A stretch of 47,124 bases of DNA from an uncultured Eubacteriales bacterium (GTDB lineage: Bacteria; Bacillota; Clostridia; Oscillospirales; Acutalibacteraceae). Both the position numbers and the translations under genes were made by a program. A model generated the notes under the pieces. That model saw nothing but the letters and a program-made list of their open reading frames with translations, made no database searches and had not been told where the DNA came from. Shown one piece after another: positions 41,730 through 47,124 of the stretch; position 1 is the stretch's first letter; the number at the start of each line of letters is the position of its first letter. The stretch spans positions 1 to 47,124 of the forward strand of contig CABUHY010000018.1 of assembly GCA_902491475.1 (NCBI GenBank). The letters are read 5' to 3'.

Positions 41730-42743
41730 TCACAGTTCCTTTATCTTAAAGCCTGCCGAACGGATAAGCCTGTTATATACCGCAAGACCCACTCCGCTTA
41801 TTTCGGGGCATCTTGCGTAAACGGTCTTTGCGCCTTTCTCGTCGAGCTCACGCAATGCGTCAAACAGCCTGTTCGCCTCCGAAAGTCCGTCGCCCGCCTT
41901 ACCGTATGTGACAGAGTTCTCAAAATATTTTTCCTCGCCCTCAAAACAGAGCGCAAAGCAATCCTTGCCCTTGACAAAATCAATGAATTTTTCAAGGCTG
42001 CCCTTAACTATTGTTATGTCGGCTCTCGGTGCATAATGCTTGTATTTCATACCCGGAGACGCCGCCTGTTCGCCGTCGGCAAGCCTGTTGAGAACTGCCG
42101 AGGCAATGTCGATTTCTCCTATAAGAGCCTCGATTTGCTCGACGGTAACACCGCCCGGTCTTAAAAGCGTGGGCTTTTCCGTCGCAAATGTGATGACGGT
42201 CGATTCCACGCCGATTTCACAGCTTCCGCCGTCGATTATAAGCGGCACCCTGCCGTCCATATCGTCAAGAACATATTTTGCGTTGGTCGGGCTCGGGCTT
42301 CCCGAAAGATTTGCGCTCGGTGCGGCAAGCGGCAAAGCGCAAGCCTTGATTATCTTCCTCGCATACTCCGATTTCGGCATACGCACCGCAACCGTTTCAA
42401 GCCCGCCCGAGGTAACACTCGGAATTAAATCGCTTTTTTTCATAATCATTGTAAGCGGTCCGGGCCAGAATTTTTGAGCCATCATTTTTACCTTTTCGGG
42501 CACTTCCTTTACAAGCGGAGCAAGCTCGGAAATGTCGGAAATGTGTACTATAAGAGGGTTGTCCGACGGTCTGCCCTTTGCGACATATATTTTTTTGACC
42601 GCTTCGCCGTCGAGCGCATTTGCCGCAAGTCCGTAAACGGTTTCGGTCGGAATACCAACGACCTCTCCCGCTCCGATAAGCCTTGCCGCTTCGCTCAAAG
42701 CCTCTTTTTCGTCTGTTCTGATGTCGATTACCCGAGTAGTCAT
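41730..42743 (-). CDS. ywlC: L-threonylcarbamoyladenylate synthase (YwlC/Sua5 type)
   Basis: A 337-aa enzyme making threonylcarbamoyl-AMP for the t6A tRNA modification. The YrdC domain spans about 10-205 (GEVVGIPTETVYGLAANA, KGRPSDNPLIVHI, PSANLSGSPSPT, STVITF), and the extra C-terminal Sua5 domain follows a PGMKYKHYAP linker (about 240), so it is the two-domain form rather than TsaC. The ATG at 42743 has GAGGA 8 nt upstream. It starts 4 nt after the prfA stop. Confidence 0.92.
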   Translation of the reverse strand: MTTRVIDIRTDEKEALSEAARLIGAGEVVGIPTETVYGLAANALDGEAVKKIYVAKGRPSDNPLIVHISDISELAPLVKEVPEKVKMMAQKFWPGPLTMIMKKSDLIPSVTSGGLETVAVRMPKSEYARKIIKACALPLAAPSANLSGSPSPTNAKYVLDDMDGRVPLIIDGGSCEIGVESTVITFATEKPTLLRPGGVTVEQIEALIGEIDIASAVLNRLADGEQAASPGMKYKHYAPRADITIVKGSLEKFIDFVKGKDCFALCFEGEEKYFENSVTYGKAGDGLSEANRLFDALRELDEKGAKTVYARCPEISGVGLAVYNRLIRSAGFKIKEL

Positions 42744-42747
42744 CAAA

Positions 42748-43818
42748 TTATTCCTCTGCCTTTAATTTTTCCGCCGTATCGGCTGTGATAAGAGCGTCGA
42801 TTATCTCGTCAAGGTCGCCGTTCATTATCTGCTCTATTTTATAAAGAGTAAGTCCTATCCGGTGGTCGGACACCCTGCCCTGCGGGAAGTTGTATGTCCT
42901 TATTCTCTCGCTTCTGTCGCCCGTACCGACCTGCGCCTTTCTTGTGCCTGCGATTTCGGCGTCGTGCTTCGCCTGCTCGATTTCAAGCAGCCTTGCACGC
43001 AGAACCTTCAACGCCTTGTCCTTGTTCTTGTACTGGCTTCTCTCATCCTGACATTCAACCACCATTCCCGTCGGGATATGCGTTACACGGATTGCGGACG
43101 AGGTCTTGTTTACCTTCTGGCCGCCCGCTCCCGAGGAACGGAACACATCTATCTGCAAATCAGCGGGGTCAAGCTCAATGTCCACATCCTCCGCCTCGGG
43201 CAAAACCGCAACCGTAGCTGTGGAGGTCTGTATCCTGCCCTGACTTTCCGTCTCGGGGACACGCTGAACACGGTGTACGCCGCTCTCAAACTTAAAGCGT
43301 GAGTATGCTCCCTCGCCCTCGACGCTGAAAACAATTTCCTTATATCCACCGAGCTCTGTCGGGTTTTCGGACAAAATTTCGACCTTAAAGCCCTTTGACT
43401 GGGCGTACATTGAATACATTCTGAAAAGCTCGCCCGCAAAGAGCGCCGCCTCTTCTCCGCCTGCGCCGCCCCTTATCTCGACAATGACATTTCTGTCGTC
43501 GTTGGGGTCCTTGGGCAAAAGCAGAACTTTAAGTTCCTCCGAGCAACGCTCGACATCGGTCTTTGCCTGCTCGTATTCCTCCTGAACAAGCTCCCTGAAA
43601 TCCTTGTCAAGTCCGCCTGCGTCAAGCAGCTGCTTTGACTCCTCAAGCGTGCTTTCGTATTTTTTATATTCCCTGAATTTTTCGACAACGGGCGTCAAAT
43701 TTTTCTGCTCCTTCATAAGCTTCGCATATTCCTGCTGATTGCTTATTATATCGGGCGAGCAGAGGAGCTCGTTTATCTTTTCGTATCTTTCCTCTATACC
43801 GTTAAGTTTATCTGTCAT
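42748..43818 (-). CDS. prfA: Peptide chain release factor 1
   Basis: A 356-aa release factor reading UAA and UAG. The GGQ motif is in RSSGAGGQKVNKTSSAIR, and the family signature EIRGGAGGEEAALFAGELF is present. The ATG at 43818 has GAGGA 8 nt upstream; an earlier in-frame start overlaps the DUF951 gene further. Adjacent ywlC is a frequent neighbour in Firmicutes. The 11-nt overlap with DUF951 suggests coupling. No prmC gene is next to it. Confidence 0.96.
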   Translation of the reverse strand: MTDKLNGIEERYEKINELLCSPDIISNQQEYAKLMKEQKNLTPVVEKFREYKKYESTLEESKQLLDAGGLDKDFRELVQEEYEQAKTDVERCSEELKVLLLPKDPNDDRNVIVEIRGGAGGEEAALFAGELFRMYSMYAQSKGFKVEILSENPTELGGYKEIVFSVEGEGAYSRFKFESGVHRVQRVPETESQGRIQTSTATVAVLPEAEDVDIELDPADLQIDVFRSSGAGGQKVNKTSSAIRVTHIPTGMVVECQDERSQYKNKDKALKVLRARLLEIEQAKHDAEIAGTRKAQVGTGDRSERIRTYNFPQGRVSDHRIGLTLYKIEQIMNGDLDEIIDALITADTAEKLKAEE

Positions 43819-44005
43819 CCGTTGCTTCCTCACGAATAATTTTCTTTATATTTTTTTCTATCTTTACACGGGGAACCATTACTTCCCGTCCGCATTTTTT
43901 ACAGCGCAGTCTGAAATCGATACCCGAGCGCAGAACCTCAAATCTGTTCTCGCCGCAGGGATGCGCCTTTTTCATCACAAGCTCGTCGCCTACACGCACG
44001 TCCAT
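43808..44005 (-). CDS. DUF951 small protein
   Basis: A 65-aa protein of the DUF951 family, widespread in Firmicutes: VGDELVMKKAHPCGENRFEVL, then FRLRCKKCGREVMVPR with a Cys pair that could bind zinc (CKKC) plus the Cys in PCG. GGAGG precedes its ATG at 44005. First gene of the prfA unit. The role is unknown, though it is often encoded by translation and chromosome genes. Confidence 0.88.
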   Translation of the reverse strand: MDVRVGDELVMKKAHPCGENRFEVLRSGIDFRLRCKKCGREVMVPRVKIEKNIKKIIREEATDDR

Positions 44006-44032
44006 AATATACCTCCCGTACAGTTTTTATAT

Positions 44033-44038
44033 ATTGTA
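44033..44038 (-). promoter_or_regulatory. Extended -10 element of the DUF951-prfA unit
   Basis: Minus-strand TACAAT with TG one base upstream, 28 nt before the ATG at 44005. The sequence 17 nt further (TTTAAT) is a poor -35, so the promoter may depend on the extended -10. The rest of the 145-nt divergent gap shows no other clear site. Confidence 0.5.
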
Positions 44039-44150
44039 TCACACTATCGAAAAAAATTAAACACCGCAATTCTCAATTCGGCTCTTCGGGCATATAAATT
44101 TATGAGTAAATTGCAAAAATATCAGAAACCTGAAAGGCACGGTAATCATT

Positions 44151-45071
44151 ATGGAAAAATATTTACCCGAAGGAACTGTTTTCAATTCACGGGAAACGGA
44201 GAAAACACTCACAAACATAAATCTGCTCAAAGAGGCATGCGAAAAGCGGCGTTACCTTGAAGCTCGGGCGCTTATGTGCGACAGCGCACACAATCTGCAC
44301 TTCAAATTCGGAGAAATAAGCGGCTTTATGCCTCATGACGAGTGCGCCGAGGGCGTAAAGGACGGCAGTGTAAAGGATATAGCGGTAATTTCAAGGGTAA
44401 ACAAGCCTACGGGCTTTTACATAACCGAAATAGACGAGTCGGGCGAAAAGCCCGTTGCGGTTTTGAGCAGAACCGAGGCGCAAAAGGACTGCCGCCGCGA
44501 CTATGTCTCAAGACTTTTGCCGGGAGATATAATAGACGCAAGGGTTACGCACATAGAGCCGTTCGGGGCGTTTTGCGACATAGGCAGAGGAATAACCTCC
44601 CTCCTGCCGATAAACTCCGTCTCGGTTTCAAGGATTCCCAACCCGCACGCAAGGTTTTTTATCGACCAGAACATCAAGGCGGTAGTACGCAGTATTGACG
44701 AAAACGGCAGAATAACATTATCCCACAGGGAATTGCTCGGAACATGGGAGGAAAATGTCGCAATGTTCAATTCGGGCGAAACGGTTACGGGTATTGTCCG
44801 TTCGGTAGAGCCGTACGGCATTTTCGTCGAGCTGGCGCCGAACCTTGCGGGACTTGCGGAATATGTCGAGGGCGTTGAGCCCGGGCAGAGCGCAAGCGTG
44901 TTTATAAAAAGTGTAAACTCCGAAAAGATGAAAATAAAGCTCATAATCGTCAGCACCGACAACGCCCCCTGTGAAAACAGAAAATACAAGTATTTTATAG
45001 ACTCGGGGCATATGGACTCCTGGCGGTATTCGCCGTATAAATGTACAAAAACCGTTGAAACCGTCTTTTAA
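44151..45071 (+). CDS. S1 RNA-binding domain protein (ribosomal protein S1-like)
   Basis: A 306-aa cytoplasmic protein. Two S1 domains are clear: about 120-185 (LLPGDIIDARVTHIEPFGAF, CDIGRGITSLLPI) and 205-265 (FNSGETVTGIVRSVEPYGIF, VELAPNLAGLAEY); a third, less typical domain is about 45-110 (LHFKFGEISGFMPHDE). The C-terminal 40 residues have Cys, Tyr and Trp and no domain I know. Such proteins bind mRNA or act with the ribosome. The Shine-Dalgarno is weak (GAAAGG at 13 nt). Transcribed away from the prfA unit. Confidence 0.88.
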   Translation: MEKYLPEGTVFNSRETEKTLTNINLLKEACEKRRYLEARALMCDSAHNLHFKFGEISGFMPHDECAEGVKDGSVKDIAVISRVNKPTGFYITEIDESGEKPVAVLSRTEAQKDCRRDYVSRLLPGDIIDARVTHIEPFGAFCDIGRGITSLLPINSVSVSRIPNPHARFFIDQNIKAVVRSIDENGRITLSHRELLGTWEENVAMFNSGETVTGIVRSVEPYGIFVELAPNLAGLAEYVEGVEPGQSASVFIKSVNSEKMKIKLIIVSTDNAPCENRKYKYFIDSGHMDSWRYSPYKCTKTVETVF

Positions 45072-45094
45072 TTTTGTGCAAAACTTAAAAATTA

Positions 45095-45123
45095 TTGCAC
45101 TCACGCAAACGATATGATACAAT
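45095..45123 (+). promoter_or_regulatory. Promoter of the dockerin-tagged hydrolase gene
   Basis: TTGCAC (45095-45100), 17-nt spacer, TACAAT (45118-45123) with an extended TG. It lies 33 nt before the ATG at 45156. Confidence 0.75.
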
Positions 45124-45155
45124 AATTTCGTATTTACATACGAGGAGGAAGTATA

Positions 45156-46823
45156 ATGTCAAAAAAAATCTCAAAAAAAGTTTTTAGCGTTATTTTGTCC
45201 TTGGTTATTGTCTTTTGTTGCATAGCTCCGTCCTTTGCGGCAGGCAAGGTATGCAACTGCGGTAAAAATCCCATGCTGGTAATTTCGGGATTTTCACAGT
45301 ATCAGCTCATTGACACATCAACGGGCAAAGGCGTATGGGCTCCCGACGCAGACTCGATAGCGCAAGCGGTTGAAAAAGCTCTTCCGAGCCTTACAACTCT
45401 TCTCGCTTCGGGCAGAACACAGGCTGACTACGACAAATTCTGCGACGAATTTATTCCGATAGCAAACGAATTGCTCGGACCTGTTGCCTGCACTCCCGAG
45501 GGCGAACCCAAGAACTCCGATGTCGCTATTATCGACCAGTTTACGGGTCCCGTTTCCGATTACGACTACACCCATGTAAAAGAGGTTTTCAACAACGATA
45601 TAGTTGACATTGCCTGCGACGCAGTGGGTAAGGACCATGTCTGGGTTTACGGACTTGACTGGCGTGTTGACCCGCTTATCCTTGCCGATGAAATCCACGA
45701 ATATGTCGAAAACATCAAAAAGACCTCGGGTCACGATAAAGTTTCGATTTCGGGCATCAGCATGGGCGGCGTTATTATGGCGTCATATCTCGCAAAATAC
45801 GGCTATGAGGATTTGAGCAACATCACAATGCTCTCCGCCGCTTACACGGGTCTTGAAATGGTCGGCAAGCTCTTTATGGGCGAAATTGATGTTGACCCCG
45901 ACGGACTTTACAACATAATTACCGAGTCAATCGGCGACGATAAGATAAGCGCCGTTCTCTCAAAGACGGGAATCGTTGAAAAAATTCTTCCGATACTCAA
46001 TGAACTCCTTGAGTACGACGGCGACAGAGTGTTCTCCGAATGTCTTATTCCGCTTTTCGGCTACAACACAGGCTTCTGGGCTTTCGTTCCCGATTCGTGC
46101 TACGCTTCGGCAAAGAAGTTTATGTTCCCCCGTATGAATGAGGGCACGCCCGAGCAGAGAGAAATTTTCAAGAACAGAATTGACGACTATCATTACAATG
46201 TTCAGTCAAAAATCGGTTCAATCCTTAAGCAGGCAAAGGCTGACGGCGTTTGCGTTTCGATAGTTTCGCACTACAATATGCAGATTTCGCCCGTTTCCAC
46301 CGCGTCATATCTTCAGAGCGACCAGGTAATCGAGACAATCCATACAAGCGGCTTTGCCACCGTTGCGGATTACGGAAAAACGCTTAACATAACCAAAAAA
46401 GTTCCGTATGTTTCATACGATAAGATAATCGACGCAAGCACCGCTTATCTCCCCGACAACACTTGGTTTATCAAGGATATGAAGCATGTTGAATACAGCA
46501 ACAACGGCGCAAACGACAACTGTGAATTCTTCAAATGGATACTTACCGCACCTGCGGGCACGGATATTTATTCAAACGCAAAATTCCCGCAGTTTATGAT
46601 TTATGACAGAAACACACATGTTCTTTCGCCCCTTTCGGGTGCCGACGGAGATGTAAATGCCGACGGCAGAATTTCGCTTTTCGACGCAAAGCTTGTACTT
46701 CGCGATGTTGCGGAGCTTTCAAAGCTCGACGACAAGCAGGCTTGGGCTGCGGACACGAACTGCGACGGCAGCGTTTCAATCATTGACGCAAAGAACATTC
46801 TGACATATGTTGCGGCTCACTGA
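45156..46823 (+). CDS. Secreted alpha/beta hydrolase with C-terminal dockerin
   Basis: A 555-aa exported protein. Signal peptide about 1-29 (VFSVILSLVIVFCCIAPSFA). Residues about 30-480 form an alpha/beta hydrolase of the lipase or LCAT-like kind, starting with the strand MLVISGF and carrying the nucleophile elbow GISMGG with Ser202. Which Asp and His complete the triad cannot be fixed by eye. Several Cys (CNCG, CVSIVS) suggest disulfides. The C terminus (about 490-555) is a dockerin: GDVNADGRISLFDAKLVL and ADTNCDGSVSIIDAKNIL, two calcium loops. GAGGAGG precedes the ATG. It is a single-gene unit with its own promoter and terminator. Substrate unknown: lipid, polysaccharide ester or cell-wall acyl group. 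Confidence 0.85.
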   Translation: MSKKISKKVFSVILSLVIVFCCIAPSFAAGKVCNCGKNPMLVISGFSQYQLIDTSTGKGVWAPDADSIAQAVEKALPSLTTLLASGRTQADYDKFCDEFIPIANELLGPVACTPEGEPKNSDVAIIDQFTGPVSDYDYTHVKEVFNNDIVDIACDAVGKDHVWVYGLDWRVDPLILADEIHEYVENIKKTSGHDKVSISGISMGGVIMASYLAKYGYEDLSNITMLSAAYTGLEMVGKLFMGEIDVDPDGLYNIITESIGDDKISAVLSKTGIVEKILPILNELLEYDGDRVFSECLIPLFGYNTGFWAFVPDSCYASAKKFMFPRMNEGTPEQREIFKNRIDDYHYNVQSKIGSILKQAKADGVCVSIVSHYNMQISPVSTASYLQSDQVIETIHTSGFATVADYGKTLNITKKVPYVSYDKIIDASTAYLPDNTWFIKDMKHVEYSNNGANDNCEFFKWILTAPAGTDIYSNAKFPQFMIYDRNTHVLSPLSGADGDVNADGRISLFDAKLVLRDVAELSKLDDKQAWAADTNCDGSVSIIDAKNILTYVAAH

Positions 46824-46850
46824 TACAAATAAAGTTTTATAAATAACTTG

Positions 46851-46876
46851 CCCCGGGATTTGAATAAATCCCGGGG
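46851..46876 (+). terminator. Terminator after the hydrolase gene
   Basis: An 11-bp perfect stem (CCCCGGGATTT / AAATCCCGGGG, 4-nt loop) followed by ATTTTT. Confidence 0.88.
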
Positions 46877-46930
46877 ATTTTTATGCTGTGTTGACAGTTG
46901 ATATGTAATATCCTGCCGCAGAATCCTTAG

Positions 46931-46952
46931 AGACAGCCCTTGCGGCTGTCCG
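46931..46952. repeat. Dispersed palindromic repeat, third copy
   Basis: GACAGCCCTTGCGGCTGTCCG, the same unit as at 20961 and 21256. It lies 55 nt after the hydrolase terminator. Confidence 0.6.
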
Positions 46953-46973
46953 TAATCCGCAAAACGCAGTATA

Positions 46974-46996
46974 GGGCGGGGGCTTGCTCCCGCCGC
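46974..46996. repeat. Small GC-rich palindrome
   Basis: GGGCGGGGGC / GCTCCCGCC around TT forms a strong stem without a T tract. It is part of the repeat cluster at the right edge. Confidence 0.45.
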
Positions 46997-47022
46997 CAAT
47001 AAACATCAAATTTTCGTTATCT

Positions 47023-47069
47023 CTCCCTCAGTCATTTTTCAAAAATGAAAAATGACAGCTCCCTCGTCA
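47023..47069. repeat. Partial MITE-like copy, interrupted at its right side
   Basis: TCCCTCAGTCATTTTT, then a 10-bp stem (GTCATTTTTC / GAAAAATGAC) and AGCTCCCTCGTCA, an inverted match to the left half of the element at 20989-21121. It stops abruptly at 47069, where an IS3-like end begins. Confidence 0.5.
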
Positions 47070-47124
47070 TGAAGCGACCCCCAAAGTTTAGACAAAATTA
47101 AATATTAAATTGCAAGTGAATGAG
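47070..47124 (+). mobile_element. Left end of a probable IS3-family insertion sequence
   Basis: TGAAGCGACCCCCAAAGTTT followed by AGACAAA resembles the terminal inverted repeats of IS3/IS150-type elements in clostridia. The element runs off the window, so no transposase is visible. Confidence 0.5.

Overview
The window looks like a chromosomal segment of an anaerobic, endospore-forming, gut-type clostridium (Oscillospiraceae/Ruminococcaceae-like). The grounds are a full-length SpoIIE, three proteins with duplicated dockerin-type Ca-binding repeats, cohesin-like secreted proteins, strong AGGAGG ribosome binding sites, and small palindromic intergenic repeats typical of such genomes. Almost everything from 0.1 to 44 kb is on the minus strand; only the last two genes are on plus. 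No tRNA, rRNA or CRISPR was seen. Names rest on motifs read by eye, not on searches.

Layout, described from left to right; minus-strand units are transcribed right to left. (1) 0.1-15.7 kb is a type IV pilus locus. Its transcription starts at a near-consensus promoter (15798-15826) and runs PilP-like, LysM plus secretin-N protein, PilT, PilC, PilM, PilN, PilO, PilB, a PilX/GspK-like prepilin, a giant 1117-aa prepilin and a PilW-like prepilin. The major pilin at the end has its own promoter and terminator. No secretin barrel is present, which fits a one-membrane cell, and no prepilin peptidase gene lies here. (2) 15.9-17.5 kb holds a single-gene unit for a Wzz/BY-kinase with a Gly-Tyr repeat tail. 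(3) 17.5-21.6 kb is the most unusual part. A tightly overlapping operon encodes an HPr-kinase-like protein, a PqqD-like protein, a Ser-His type S26 peptidase and an ABC exporter. Upstream lie two unlisted 39-40-residue peptides with an ungapped, shared 24-residue leader (Tyr5, Pro8, Asp11, Glu16, DVIT at 19-22, Ser24) and unrelated tails. The parts resemble a lasso-peptide cluster that lacks both the cyclase and the B2 protease.

(4) 21.6-29.8 kb encodes secreted proteins: a cohesin-like protein, a cohesin-like/dockerin protein and a 1737-aa dockerin protein with a roughly 340-nt structured leader. The 40-residue peptide may be the last gene of the cohesin unit. (5) 30-33.7 kb contains an HD-GYP phosphodiesterase unit and a three-gene unit of paralogous membrane-anchored proteins of unknown function. 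(6) 33.8-39 kb carries spoIIE and a PadR / HAAS (DUF1700) / DUF4097 / PF06541 / PspC envelope operon. (7) 39.1-44 kb is a housekeeping group: DUF951, prfA, ywlC/sua5, coaE, a lytic transglycosylase and an M18 aminopeptidase. (8) 44.1-46.9 kb on plus has an S1-domain protein and a dockerin-tagged alpha/beta hydrolase. The right edge holds dispersed repeats and the apparent left end of an IS3-family element.

How it may work together (inference): surface biology dominates, with pili, a tyrosine kinase, dockerin/cohesin proteins, a c-di-GMP-type phosphodiesterase and a peptide maturation/export cassette side by side.
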